From contig DASWRQ010000303.1 in the NCBI GenBank assembly GCA_036403095.1, positions 1-64,000 of the forward strand: a DNA stretch of 64,000 nucleotides. The letters are read 5' to 3'. This document shows, in pieces, positions 24,498-33,376 of this stretch. The stretch is from Kutzneria sp036403095 (GTDB lineage: Bacteria > Actinomycetota > Actinomycetes > Mycobacteriales > Pseudonocardiaceae). The translations under genes and the position numbers were made by a program. The first letter of the stretch is position 1. Each line of letters starts with the position of its first letter. The notes beneath the pieces were generated by a model. That model ran no database searches. It was not told the DNA's origin and was given only the letters and a program-made list of their open reading frames with translations.

Positions 24498-25349
24498 CTA
24501 ACAGCGTTCCGTATCAGCGTTCCGTAACGTCCTTCGGTCTAGATAGGACGCCGGTCGCCCTAGCCGGGCAGCCGTAGCGCGCAGATCTGCGTGGCCTGCA
24601 CGACCAGGCGGTCCTTGCTGTCCCACGCCCGCACCACGTGGTCGACCTGCCCGCCGCCGATCTCCGTCGCGTTGACCCGGATCCGGATCGGACCGGGCGC
24701 GGGCAGCCGGCGGACGTAGGCGCTGAGCTGCGTGGTCGGCGCCCAGCCGGGCGCGCCGAGGTCGTAGCCGATCGGTGGCATCGCGTCCACGGCCACGACC
24801 AGGCTCAACGGGTCCCAGTCGGACCCGCTCCCCCACCGGCTCGGTGTGCTCGGTCCGCAGCAGCTCCAGCCACTGGCCACGCGGCGACCGCAGGGCAACG
24901 ACCTCGTTCCGCCGCGTCTCGATCGACCAATCGGTTTCCCGAGACCAGCTCGACCCCGCCGCGGCGGGGTCGTCGGTCTCGACGAGGATCGCCGCGACCG
25001 GGCCGGCGTCGTAACGGGGATGGGGATCGAGCACGCAGAACTCATTGCCCTCGGGATCGGCCAGCACCACCCACGGCACGTCGCCCTGGCCAAGGTCAAG
25101 GTGCTGGGCGCCGAGCCCGAGCGCGTGCCGGACGACCTCGGCCCGGTGCTCGAACGATCGGCTGGCCAGCTCGAGGTGGATCCGGTTCTTGGCCGTCTTC
25201 GGCACGTCGACCTGGGTGAACACCAGCCGGAAGTCCCAGCCGCCCGGCGCCTCCACGCCGGCGTCGCCGCTCGTCCAGCCGAGCAGCGCGGCCCAGAAGT
25301 CCGCCTGCCGGCGGGGATGCAGCGCATCGATCACGAGGATCACCGTCAT
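24498..25349 (-). CDS. VOC-family (glyoxalase-like) protein with foreign C-terminal extension
   Basis: The first 175 residues form a duplicated vicinal-oxygen-chelate fold: 'VIDALHPRRQADFWAALLGW', 'HLELASRSFEHRAEVV', 'WVVLADPEGNEFCVLDPHP' and, in the second half, 'ALRSPRGQWLELLRTE'. These are the usual marks of actinobacterial glyoxalase-like domain proteins. Normal proteins of this type stop about here. In this copy the frame runs on for about 100 residues of Arg-rich sequence, which is the out-of-frame reading of a thioesterase remnant and of the region upstream of the patatin gene. Its ATG overlaps the SDR stop by four bases, so the two are translationally coupled. Function and substrate are unknown. 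Confidence 0.65.
   Translation of the reverse strand: MTVILVIDALHPRRQADFWAALLGWTSGDAGVEAPGGWDFRLVFTQVDVPKTAKNRIHLELASRSFEHRAEVVRHALGLGAQHLDLGQGDVPWVVLADPEGNEFCVLDPHPRYDAGPVAAILVETDDPAAAGSSWSRETDWSIETRRNEVVALRSPRGQWLELLRTEHTEPVGERVRLGPVEPGRGRGRDATDRLRPRRARLGADHAAQRLRPPAARARSDPDPGQRDGDRRRAGRPRGAGVGQQGPPGRAGHADLRATAARLGRPASYLDRRTLRNADTERC
24502..24526. repeat. tandem direct repeat upstream of the patatin gene
   Basis: CAGCGTTCCGTA occurs twice with a 13-bp period (24502-24513 and 24515-24526), about 55-80 bp upstream of the patatin start. Head-to-tail repeats of this size can be regulator sites. The site also lies inside the overrun tail of the VOC reading frame. Confidence 0.4.
24560..24823 (-). 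pseudogene. acyl-CoA thioesterase family, C-terminal stub
   Basis: In the frame one step from the VOC protein, about 88 codons read as the end of a TesB-like two-hotdog thioesterase: 'DPLSLVVAVDAMPPIGYDLG', 'GWAPTTQLSAYVRRLPAPG', 'WDSKDRLVVQATQICALRLP' and a stop at 24560. The N-terminal two thirds of the gene are missing. The stub joins directly to the end of the VOC domain, so a deletion probably fused the two genes out of frame. No start codon with a ribosome site serves the stub. Confidence 0.6.
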
Positions 25350-26086
25350 ACCAGGAATCCCCCGGTGGCCCGGATGTTCTGGCCGGTGATCCAGCGCGCG
25401 TCCGGGCCGACCAGCATCGCCACGATGTCGGCGATGTCCTCGGGTTGCCCGAGCCGACGCAGCGCGGTGAAGGCCGGCAGCTGGGCCAGTGCCTCCGGCG
25501 GGTTGACCTCGTGCAGCAGCTCGGTCTCGGTCGGGCCCGGCGAGACGGTGTTGACGGTGATGCCCCGCTCGCCGAGCTCCCTCGCGAAGACGCCGGTCAG
25601 CTGCTCCAGCGCCGCTTTGCTGGCGCCGTAGAGGGCCCGCCCCGGCGCCGGCAGCACCGTGCTCAACGTCGAGATGTTGACGATGCGACCGCCGTCGGGC
25701 ATCAGCGCGGCGGCGCGGCTCATGAGGAGCAGCGGGTACTTGGTGTTCACGGTCAGGACGCGGTCGAACATCTCCGAGGTGATCTCGGCCAAGGCCGCGG
25801 CCGGGTTGACGGCCACGTTGTTGACCAGGATGTCGAGACGATCCCCGACCGGTGCGAGCAAGGCATCGATGGTGGTCAGGTCTTCCTGGTCGGCGCGCAC
25901 CGCCACGCCGCCGACCTCCGCCGCGAGCTCGGACGCCGCGGCCGCGCTGTCTCGATAGCTGAACACGACCCTTGCGCCGTCGGCGGCGAGGCGACGCACC
26001 AACGCCCGGCCGATGCCTCGAGAACCGCCGGTGACCAGGGCTGTCTTCTTGTCGAGGATCACCCGTTGGATGCTAGGGGCGGTCAC
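25346..26086 (-). CDS. short-chain dehydrogenase/reductase
   Basis: This 246-residue classical SDR has the cofactor loop 'ALVTGGSRGIGRAL' and 'NNVAVNPAA' in place of the usual NNAG. Ser lies in 'VNISTLSTV', the pair Tyr and Lys in 'ALYGASKAAL', and the C-terminal mark is 'WITGQNIRATGG'. A basic residue after the first strand ('FSYRDS') suggests NADP(H). Such enzymes oxidise or reduce a hydroxyl or carbonyl group; the substrate is unknown. The GTG at 26086 has a weak ribosome site, and GTG 26062 is an alternative nearer the fold. It overlaps the VOC gene by four bases, so the two likely form an operon. Confidence 0.82.
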   Translation of the reverse strand: MTAPSIQRVILDKKTALVTGGSRGIGRALVRRLAADGARVVFSYRDSAAAASELAAEVGGVAVRADQEDLTTIDALLAPVGDRLDILVNNVAVNPAAALAEITSEMFDRVLTVNTKYPLLLMSRAAALMPDGGRIVNISTLSTVLPAPGRALYGASKAALEQLTGVFARELGERGITVNTVSPGPTETELLHEVNPPEALAQLPAFTALRRLGQPEDIADIVAMLVGPDARWITGQNIRATGGFLV

Positions 26087-26168
26087 GCCCGCGCTGTCAA
26101 CTGTTGGCCATCAGCTCATCTCGCCGGTGGATACTCGGCCGCGGCCCGGCGACCGAACGGAGACGGCG

Positions 26169-27440
26169 ATGAGCGATGTGACCCGGCGGGAGTTTCTGGC
26201 GGGCACGGCGGGGGCGGTGGCGCTGGCGGCGGTGGGGTCCACGGCGGCGGAGGCGGCGACGCTGCCGGCGCCCGACCAGTCGGGCATCGACCACATCGTC
26301 GTCGTGATGATGGAGAACCGCTCGTTCGACCACTACCTGGGCTGGCTGCCGGGCGCGGACGGCCGCCAGGCCGGGCTGACCTTCACCGACAAGAACGGTG
26401 TCGCGCATCAGACCCACCACCTGACCGTGCCGCACGGCTGCGGGTTCAGCGACCCCGACCACTCCTACGACGGCGGCCGCGTCGAGTTCAACAACGGGGC
26501 CTGCGACGGCTGGCTGCGGGCCGGCGACAACGACGCGCTGTCCATCGGCTACTTCGAGGCCGACGACCTGGGCTTCTACGGCAGCGCGGCCCGCGACTGG
26601 ACGGTCTGCGACCGCTACTTCGCGGCGATGATGGCCCCGACCTTCCCGAACCGGTTCTTCCTGCACGCCGCGCAGACCGACCGCACGACAACCTCGGTCG
26701 ACAAGCTGGCCACCATGCCGGCGATCTGGGACCGCCTGGCCGATGCCGGCGTCAGCGGGCGCTACTACTTCAGCGACGTGCCCTACACGGCGCTGTGGGG
26801 CGTGCGGCACCTGGGCATCAGCCGTCTCATCGGGGAGTTCTACGCCGACGCGGCGGCCGGCCGACTGCCGTCGGTGTCCTTCGTGGAGCCAGCTTTCCTC
26901 GGCGAGGCGGTCGCCGGGCTGGCCCAGGACGAGCACCCGCTGGCCGACATCCGGCTGGGGCAGCACTTCCTGGCCGGCATCTACAACGCCGTCGTGTCCA
27001 GCCCGAACTGGCCGCGGACCGCGCTCGTCATCACCTACGACGAGTGGGGCGGCTTCTTCGACCACGTGCCGCCGCCGGTCGGCCCGGACCCGAACCCCGA
27101 CCTCGGCGCCGGGCTGCGCGGATTCCGCGTGCCCTGCCTGGTCGTCTCGCCGCGGTCGCCGCGCGCCACCGTCGCGCACGGCCTGTACGACCACACCTCC
27201 ATTCTCAAGATGATCGAGTGGCGGTTCGGGCTCCCGCCGCTGACCGTGCGCGACGCCGCCGCCAACAACCTGGCCGAGGTGCTGGACTTCGCCACCCCGC
27301 CGCGGCTTGCCGCGCCGCGCTACCAGGTCCCGTTCCCGATAACGCTGGGCTGCCTGCTGGAGGACCACGCCCATCACGGCGACGACTGGCCGGAGCTGGC
27401 CGCCCGGGCCCTAGCGCTGGGCTTCCCGCACCAGAGCTGA
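26169..27440 (+). CDS. Tat-exported phosphoesterase (phospholipase C/AcpA type)
   Basis: This 423-residue protein begins with a Tat signal 'TRREFLAGTAGAVAL'. The phosphoesterase family core follows: 'HIVVVMMENRSFDHYLGWLP', 'PNRFFLHAAQTD', 'ALVITYDEWGGFFDHVPPP' and 'RVPCLVVSPRSP...HGLYDHTSIL'. The Asn, Asp, Glu and His residues in these motifs bind metal and phosphate in phospholipase C and acid phosphatase relatives. Folding before export through Tat fits a metalloenzyme. The ATG at 26169 follows GGAGACGG. At the 3' end it overlaps the stop of the convergent glycosyltransferase pseudogene. Lipid or phosphomonoester substrates are equally possible. Confidence 0.86.
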   Translation: MSDVTRREFLAGTAGAVALAAVGSTAAEAATLPAPDQSGIDHIVVVMMENRSFDHYLGWLPGADGRQAGLTFTDKNGVAHQTHHLTVPHGCGFSDPDHSYDGGRVEFNNGACDGWLRAGDNDALSIGYFEADDLGFYGSAARDWTVCDRYFAAMMAPTFPNRFFLHAAQTDRTTTSVDKLATMPAIWDRLADAGVSGRYYFSDVPYTALWGVRHLGISRLIGEFYADAAAGRLPSVSFVEPAFLGEAVAGLAQDEHPLADIRLGQHFLAGIYNAVVSSPNWPRTALVITYDEWGGFFDHVPPPVGPDPNPDLGAGLRGFRVPCLVVSPRSPRATVAHGLYDHTSILKMIEWRFGLPPLTVRDAAANNLAEVLDFATPPRLAAPRYQVPFPITLGCLLEDHAHHGDDWPELAARALALGFPHQS

Positions 27441-28578
27441 CACGAGCTCGTCCATCCCGGGCAGGCCGAGGATCCGGCGCTGGAAACCGCCCGCGGCGTA
27501 CCGGAAAGCCGGATCGCCGAGAACTTCCTTGCAGGCCAGGAGAATGCCGGCCGACGTCGTGTCGGCCGGCATTCTGACGCCGAGGCCGAGCTCGGTCAAC
27601 CGCCGCGCGTTGGCCGGAGCCTCGGCGTACAACGGCATGGCCACCATCGGCACGCCGGCTGCCAGCGCCTCCCGCACACCGTTGTAGCCCGCGTGCGTGA
27701 TGAAGAGATCGCAGGCCGGGAGCAGCAGTTGCTGCTGCACGAACGGCACCCCGTGCACGTTGTCCGGCGCCGGCCCGTCCCAGATGCGGTCCAGCGCGAC
27801 CACGGCCGTGTAGTCCAGCTGCCCCAGGGCTTCGACGATGCGCGGCAGCGGCGACTCCGTGAGCATGTTGCCGGCGTTGGAGCCGAGCGTGGCCAGCACC
27901 AGGGGGCCGGTCCGAGCGTAACGCCGCGATCTCCGGGTCCAGCGTTCCGGTCGCCCGCGGCGCACGGAAGTGCTGGTGCGATGGCAGGTCCTCGGCCCAC
28001 CATTCGCTGGGCAGCCAGCCGATCCACGCGTCCCGGGCCAGCTCGGCGATATCCCGCATGGGTGGCATCCCCAGCGCCGCCCGGGTCTTGTTCAGCGTCG
28101 GCAGCATGCCCGGGTGCCGAACCGGGGCCAGCGGCGAGGAATCCAGCGTCACACAGCGCACCCCCAGTTGCTCGGCGACCAGGAAGCCGGCGAATTCCGT
28201 GCCCTCGCGGACGATCAGGTCCGGCTCGAACTCCTCGGCCACGGTCAGCAGGTCCTCCGCGTTGCGGGTCGCCCCCACCCCCGCGAACAACCGGCCGAAG
28301 CCCTTCCCCCGGCGCCATCTCGTTCAGCTCCGGCAGCGGCACCCCGTCGGGCGTCAGGCCGATCGCCTGCGCCAACTCCGGATCGGCACGGAACTGCTGG
28401 CCCAGCAACATCCTGGGCAGCAGTCGGTGTCCGAGGCCGTGCCCGACCAGCTCGGCCGCCGGCGCCGGCCCGTCGCCACCACCACCTCGTGCCCCGCCGC
28501 GCGCAGGGCTTTGGCTACCGGCACCAGCATCGGCACCAGATGGGAGTACACCGGCATGCCGGTCAGCAACACGCGCAC
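27411..28578 (-). pseudogene. MGT-type glycosyltransferase, three frameshifts
   Basis: Reading on the minus strand from GTG 28578, four consecutive pieces in changing frames rebuild one GT1 macrolide-type glycosyltransferase. They are 'MRVLLTGMPVYSHLVPMLVP', then 'AELVGHGLGHRLLPRMLLG', then 'FAGVGATRNAEDLL...LDSSPLAPVRHPG', and finally 'GPLVLATLGSNAG...LFITHAGYNGVREALAAGVP', the nucleotide-sugar site. Apparent changes are one missing base near 28469, one extra base in the C5 run 28306-28310 and one extra base near 27921. Without them the product would be about 388 residues. The enzyme class moves a sugar onto a small molecule such as a macrolide. Either the gene is decayed or the assembly carries indels. 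Confidence 0.78.
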
Positions 28579-28592
28579 GCACGGACGCTACC

Positions 28593-29246
28593 TCAGGTGG
28601 ACACCGGCCGGACCAATCCGGACTCATAGGCCGCGATCACCAGCTGGGCGCGGTCACGGGCGCCGAGTTTCATCAGCAGGCGGCTCACGTGGGTCTTGGT
28701 GGTGGTGACGCCGACGTGCAGGCGGTCGGCGATCTCGGCGTTGGACAGGCCACGGGCGACCAAGAGGAGGATCTCGCGTTCACGGGCCGTGATATGCGGG
28801 TCGAGGGCGGCGGGCGGGGCGGCGGGGACGCTGACGAAGGCGCGGATGAGGCGGCTGGTGATGGAGGGCGCGAGCAGCGCCTCGCCGGCGGCGACAACGC
28901 GGACGGCGGCGAGGAGCTCCGGCGGCCGGCCGTCCTTGAGCATGAAGCCGCTGGCCCCGGCGCGCAGCGCCGCGTAGACGTATTCGTCGAGGTCGTAGGT
29001 GGTGAGGATGAGCACCCTGGCCTCGGAGGTGGCGACGATCTGCCGGGTGGCCTCGATACCGTCCATCTCCGGCATTCGAACATCCATGAGCACGACATCG
29101 GGTTTCAACTCCAGGACGAGTTCGACGGCCTCGCGGCCGTTGCCGGCTTCGCCGACCACAAGCAGGTCGGTGGTGGATTCGAGCAGCAGTCGGAAACTGC
29201 CGCGGACCAGCGCCTGGTCGTCGACGATGAGCACCCGGGCGGTCAT
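28593..29246 (-). CDS. NarL/FixJ-type response regulator
   Basis: This 217-residue two-domain regulator has a receiver with Asp9-Asp10, phospho-acceptor Asp55 in 'VVLMDVRMPEMDG' and Lys in 'GFMLKDGRPP'. A LuxR-type HTH follows: 'LTAREREILLLVARGLSNAEIADRL'-like, ending 'THVSRLLMKLGARDR'. It should be phosphorylated by the kinase encoded just upstream, with which it overlaps by four bases. The targets are unknown; the nearest candidates are the flanking exported peptidase-like gene and its own operon. Confidence 0.93.
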   Translation of the reverse strand: MTARVLIVDDQALVRGSFRLLLESTTDLLVVGEAGNGREAVELVLELKPDVVLMDVRMPEMDGIEATRQIVATSEARVLILTTYDLDEYVYAALRAGASGFMLKDGRPPELLAAVRVVAAGEALLAPSITSRLIRAFVSVPAAPPAALDPHITAREREILLLVARGLSNAEIADRLHVGVTTTKTHVSRLLMKLGARDRAQLVIAAYESGLVRPVST

Positions 29247-30361
29247 ACGGCACCGTCCGTGGGCAGCACGGCGCGAACCAGGAAGCCGCCCTCGGGACAG
29301 GGCCCGGCGGTAAGCGTGCCACCGTGGACGGCGGCACGTTCGCGCATGTTGAGCAGGCCGTGGCCACCAGGGCGCACGGCCCCGCCGGGGCCGTCATCAC
29401 GAACCTCGATGATCAGCGCCTCGGCGGTGTACTGAAGCAGGACGCGGGTCGCAGCGGACCCGCCATGTTTGATCACGTTGGTGATCGCCTCCTGGACGAT
29501 GCGGTAGGCCGACAACTCGAGGCCTACCGGCAACGGCCGCTGCTCGTCAACCGAAACGGTCACGCGAACGCCGGATTTTTCCAACCGACGGACCAGAATA
29601 TCCACGTCGACCAGCGCAGGTGTGGCTTCCGTCGGAGTGGAGAAACCCAGGTCGCTCCGCAGCAGCGGAAGCATCTGGCGCAGCTCGGCCAGCCCGGCCC
29701 GACTGGTCTCCTCAATGGACGCCAGCGCGCGGCGGGCCTCCTCCGGGCGGCTGTCCAGCACGTAGCCGGCGACGCCGGCCTGCAAGGTGATCAGGCTCAT
29801 CCCGTTGGCCACCACGTCGTGCAGCTCCCGAGCGATATGCAGGCGCTCACGTGCCGTGGCGGCGCTGATCTCGTGTTCTCGTTGTGCGGCAACGTAAACC
29901 CGATGCTCGCGCAGGACGATCCCCAACACCCAGGGGGTGGTCACCATGGCCGCGTCGGTCACGGACTGGCCGCCGAGGGAACCGAAGGCCCCGGCCAGGA
30001 ACACCGCCAGCGCGGCGAGCAGCGCGATCACGGCCGCGCGCCGCGACAGGGACAGGGCAACCGAGTACGCGGCCACCGCCACGGCGACGAAGGGCGCGTT
30101 GATGATGGGCAGCAGCACCAGCGCCGAACACGCCGCCAGCACCACCCAGTACACCGCCGCCGGCCAGATCCGACGCACGACGACCGGTATCGTCGCGGCC
30201 AGCGTGATGGCAAAGCCGACCGCCGCCGGCAGGCCGTGCTGCTCGATCCGCGGCGAGGCCGGCACGACCAACGCCGCCAGGGCCAAGGCCAGCAGGGCGT
30301 CGAGGGCAAGCCAGTGCTCGCGGCGTAACCGGCTGGTCAGCGGCACTCGGGGCTCGGACAC
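29243..30361 (-). CDS. sensor histidine kinase (HisKA_3 type)
   Basis: This 372-residue kinase has four to five N-terminal membrane helices (about 15-150). The dimerisation domain carries the phospho-acceptor His181 in 'RERLHIARELHDVVANGMS', and the HATPase domain follows ('EAITNVIKHGG', 'VRDDGPGG', 'HGLLNMRERAAVHGG'). There is almost no extracellular loop, so it probably senses membrane state or uses its helices for the ligand, as in DesK-like kinases. GTG 30361 is the likely start; the frame is open further up but the added sequence does not look coding. It is translationally coupled to its response regulator and divergent from the hydrolase gene at 30461. Confidence 0.9.
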   Translation of the reverse strand: MSEPRVPLTSRLRREHWLALDALLALALAALVVPASPRIEQHGLPAAVGFAITLAATIPVVVRRIWPAAVYWVVLAACSALVLLPIINAPFVAVAVAAYSVALSLSRRAAVIALLAALAVFLAGAFGSLGGQSVTDAAMVTTPWVLGIVLREHRVYVAAQREHEISAATARERLHIARELHDVVANGMSLITLQAGVAGYVLDSRPEEARRALASIEETSRAGLAELRQMLPLLRSDLGFSTPTEATPALVDVDILVRRLEKSGVRVTVSVDEQRPLPVGLELSAYRIVQEAITNVIKHGGSAATRVLLQYTAEALIIEVRDDGPGGAVRPGGHGLLNMRERAAVHGGTLTAGPCPEGGFLVRAVLPTDGAV

Positions 30362-30460
30362 GTCCCGATCGTATCGAGCCGACGCCGAGGTCACGTCCTT
30401 CTTGAGGATGACCCACCTGAGCCGGACGACACGCGCCTGCCCAGGCAACAGAATCGCCCC

Positions 30461-31852
30461 ATGCAACGAATCATCGCGCTGGCCGCCGTGGTGCCACTGC
30501 TCGCCGGCCCCGCCCTCTGTCCATCTCAAGTGGACTGGAAGGACTGCGGCAACGGCGTGCTCTGCACCACCATGACCGTGCCGGCAGACTGGAGTCATCC
30601 CGGCGGCCCCACCACACTGGTGAACCTGGCCAAGATCCCGGCCAAGGGCCCCAGCGAGGGCACACTCATCGTCAACCTGGGCAGCGGTGTCAGCACGTCC
30701 ACCACTCACACCGACCCGCGTATGCCGGTGTACGACGAGCTGACCGCGCACTTCGACGTCGTGGTCATGGACTCGCGGGGCGTCGGCCAACCCGACAACG
30801 GCACCCTCATCCCGTGCCCTGTCCAGCAGCCCGCGCCGACCGACCTGCTGAAAGCCACCTCCGAGGCCGACTGGGACGCCCATGCCCGCAAGATCGCGGC
30901 CTACGACGCCAGTTGCCGCCAGGCCGCCGGTCCACTGTACGACGGCCTGACGAGTTGGCAGACCGCGCACGACATCGAGGCGTTACGCGTAACGGTAGGC
31001 GCGCCAAAGCTGCATTATATCGGCAATTCCTACGGCGCGACCTACGGCCAGGCCTACGCCGACCTGTTCCCGACCCACGTGCAGAGCATGGTCCTGGACA
31101 GCACGCCCGACCACACCCAGCCTCGCTTGGAGGACTGGCTGCGGGACCGGGCCGTGACCCAGGAACAGCAGCTGTTCCGGTTCCGCGACTGGTGCGACCA
31201 GAGTCCTCACTGCGTGCTGCGTGGCCAGGACGTCGTACGGATCTGGGACGACCTCGTGGCCCATCCCCCGCTGCCGGTCGGCGTGCTGGACGCGGGCATG
31301 CTCGACAGCCTGCTCACGCCGCCGACCTGGCCCACGTTGGCCACGGCCCTGGCCAAGGCCCGGGACGGCGATCCCAGCGACTTCCTCACCACGATCGCTC
31401 CCCAGCCGCCGGAGTCGAAGGGCTATCTGCTGAACGAGACGCTCTGCCACGACTATCTGCCCGATGTGCCGAGCTACCAGCAGTTCCAGCCGATCGAGCA
31501 GCGCCTCAAGGCCGTCGCCCCGCACATCGGCTGGACCGAGGGCCGGTTCCAGCTGGGCCGCTGCGTCGGCCTGTCCCGTGGGCCGTCCTACCCGCCCGCG
31601 CCACTCAAGGCCACCGGTATGCCGCCGGCCCTGGTCGTGATCGGCCAGCTGGACAGCAACGCCCCCAACATCGGCGCCGCCCACGTCGCCGCGCAACTGC
31701 CGGGCGCCCGGGCCCTGTGGCACGGCGACGGCCATGCCGCCTATTTCCTGCACGGCAACACCTGTGTCAACGGCTACGTGATCAAGTACCTGACCGACGG
31801 CACGTTGCCCCCACCCGATGTGAAGTGCCCGTCGCAGATGATGGTGCCTTGA
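30461..31852 (+). CDS. secreted alpha/beta hydrolase (tripeptidyl aminopeptidase-like)
   Basis: This 463-residue exported protein has a signal peptide of about 20 residues ending 'GPALC', so a lipobox-like cysteine at 20 is possible. The layout is that of SlpD/TAP-type peptidases: 'DCGNGVLCTTMTVPADWSHP', nucleophile Ser190 in 'IGNSYGATYG', a cap region, Asp in 'VVIGQLDSNAP' and His in 'GDGHAAYFLHGNTCVNGYVI'. The oxyanion loop usually written NPGGPG is 'VNLGSGVST' here, so activity may differ. It is divergent from the two-component genes with a 99-bp gap, and regulation by that system is plausible. Confidence 0.82.
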   Translation: MQRIIALAAVVPLLAGPALCPSQVDWKDCGNGVLCTTMTVPADWSHPGGPTTLVNLAKIPAKGPSEGTLIVNLGSGVSTSTTHTDPRMPVYDELTAHFDVVVMDSRGVGQPDNGTLIPCPVQQPAPTDLLKATSEADWDAHARKIAAYDASCRQAAGPLYDGLTSWQTAHDIEALRVTVGAPKLHYIGNSYGATYGQAYADLFPTHVQSMVLDSTPDHTQPRLEDWLRDRAVTQEQQLFRFRDWCDQSPHCVLRGQDVVRIWDDLVAHPPLPVGVLDAGMLDSLLTPPTWPTLATALAKARDGDPSDFLTTIAPQPPESKGYLLNETLCHDYLPDVPSYQQFQPIEQRLKAVAPHIGWTEGRFQLGRCVGLSRGPSYPPAPLKATGMPPALVVIGQLDSNAPNIGAAHVAAQLPGARALWHGDGHAAYFLHGNTCVNGYVIKYLTDGTLPPPDVKCPSQMMVP

Positions 31853-32019
31853 CCAGGACGCTACCGACTCGACGACGATGCCCGCGTCTCCAGTTGGGAG
31901 GTGAGGATCTTGGCGGGAGTGCCGGTGTCGTGGCCGGGCTGACGGTGTCGGTGCCGGAGCAGGTGACACCGACCTTGATCGGGTAGAGCAGAGATCATTC
32001 GGCCGCAGCATCGACCGTC

Positions 32020-32159
32020 CGGACGAATGAACGCACCGGTCAGCCGATCGGAGCGGTCACCGGCCTCGGCTTGCCGCCCCGGGCATGCCGGCCGAGGACG
32101 TCACCGATCACCTGGAGCTGTTCGCCGGCAAGGTGTTGCCGCACTTCTCCGGCAGCTGA
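32020..32159 (+). pseudogene. luciferase-like monooxygenase, C-terminal fragment
   Basis: Two short frames in series read 'QPIGAVTGLGLPPRA' and, one base shifted, 'MPAEDVTDHLELFAGKVLPH' to a stop at 32157-32159. The pattern resembles the last helix of LLM-class flavin monooxygenases. No body of the gene is present upstream, where 31853-32019 shows nothing recognisable. The fragment overlaps the 3' end of the convergent regulator gene, which suggests a recombination joint here. The call is weak because of its length. Confidence 0.35.
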
Positions 32160-33376
32160 TCGGCCTCGCCGCAGAAGTCGAGCAGTCCTCGCGCATCGCC
32201 GGCGCTGAAGGCGGCGAAGCAGCGGAGCAGGTGGTGCATGGCGTAGCGGCCGTTGGCCTGACGCCGCAGCAATGAGGCGTCTTCCAACTCCCGCAACACC
32301 TTCGTCACCTGCGGCCGCGACAGACCCGTGCGATCGGCAACGGCTTGCCCGTCGATGTCGCCCGTCCCGAGCGCCCCGAAGACGACCCGCTGCACCTCGG
32401 TCATCCCCCGCAGGGACCAGGACAGCACCGCGGGCAGGCTGGCCGCCGGGTCGGCGTCGTCCAGCGCGTCCAGGCCGAGCTCGGCCAGCTCGGCGGCGAA
32501 CTCCGACAGCGGGATGTCCGGGTGCGCGTGGGCCCGGCCGGCGACAATGGCCAGCGCCAACGGATATCCCCCGCACAGCCGGATCAGTTCGTGGGCGACG
32601 TCGGCCTCGTCAGCCAGCCGCCAGTCGCCGATCCGATGGGCCAACAAGCGGTAGGCGTCCTTGTCCCCCAACGTGTCCAGCCGCACGTGCCGAGCGCCAT
32701 GGCGGTGCAGCAAGGCGGTGAGCGTCGTCCGGCTGGTGATCAGCACCGTGCACGACGACGAGCCGGGCAGCAGCGGCGCCACCTGGTCGGCGTTTGCCGC
32801 GTTGTCCAACACGATCAGCATCCGCCGATCGGCGACGTGGCTTCGATACAACGCCGCATGCTCGGCGACGCCACCCCGAAGATCCGGCACTCCCAACGCG
32901 TCCAGGAATCCCCGCAGCGCCGTCAACGGATCCACCGGATCGCCGACCGGGCCGTAACCGCGCAGGTCGACGAACAGGTGCCCGTCCGGGAAGTCGTCGG
33001 CATGCTCGTGGGCCCAGTGCAACGCCAGCCAGGTCTTGCCGATCCCGCCCGGCCCGACCAGCATGGTCGGCGCGTCCACGACAAGATCGGCCCGCCCGGC
33101 GAACCCATGCGGCGCGGCCGGCAGCTGCCGGGGCCGGGTGGACCGCTCGGTCGGCTGGAGATCGTGCTCCGCCAACAGGTCCTCGTACTCCACGGGTGCG
33201 AGCCCCAGCACGTCCGCCAGCTGGCGCAGGGTGTCCGGGCGGGGGTTCGCGCGGGTGCCGTTCTCCATGCCGCGGATGGTGCTGACCGACACCCCGGAGC
33301 GCTCGGCCAGCCCCTCCTGCGTGAGGCCGGTCCGCATGCGGAGCTCACGCAACGTCGAACGGCGTCTGTCCGCCAT
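32108..33376 (-). CDS. XRE-HTH NB-ARC regulator, probably 3'-truncated
   Basis: This 422-residue protein has an XRE HTH at about 5-65 ('LRELRMRTGLTQEGLAERSG') and an NB-ARC ATPase domain (P-loop 'MLVGPGGIGKTWLALH', 'DGHLFVDLRGYGP', Walker B 'RMLIVLDNAANADQVAPLLP', 'CTVLITSRTTL', 'CGGYPLALAIV'). A winged helix ends 'YAMHHLLRCF'. Related AfsR-type regulators go on into TPR repeats. Here the frame stops about 30 residues later, and its last 17 codons are antisense to the monooxygenase fragment. ATG 33376 is preceded by GAGGGGG. It probably acts as a ligand- or ATP-gated transcription factor if still functional. Confidence 0.75.
   Translation of the reverse strand: MADRRRSTLRELRMRTGLTQEGLAERSGVSVSTIRGMENGTRANPRPDTLRQLADVLGLAPVEYEDLLAEHDLQPTERSTRPRQLPAAPHGFAGRADLVVDAPTMLVGPGGIGKTWLALHWAHEHADDFPDGHLFVDLRGYGPVGDPVDPLTALRGFLDALGVPDLRGGVAEHAALYRSHVADRRMLIVLDNAANADQVAPLLPGSSSCTVLITSRTTLTALLHRHGARHVRLDTLGDKDAYRLLAHRIGDWRLADEADVAHELIRLCGGYPLALAIVAGRAHAHPDIPLSEFAAELAELGLDALDDADPAASLPAVLSWSLRGMTEVQRVVFGALGTGDIDGQAVADRTGLSRPQVTKVLRELEDASLLRRQANGRYAMHHLLRCFAAFSAGDARGLLDFCGEADQLPEKCGNTLPANSSR

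Noticed and set aside
31853..32019. Short open frames after the secreted hydrolase gene.
   Set aside because: None has a ribosome site, recognisable motif or length to support a gene.
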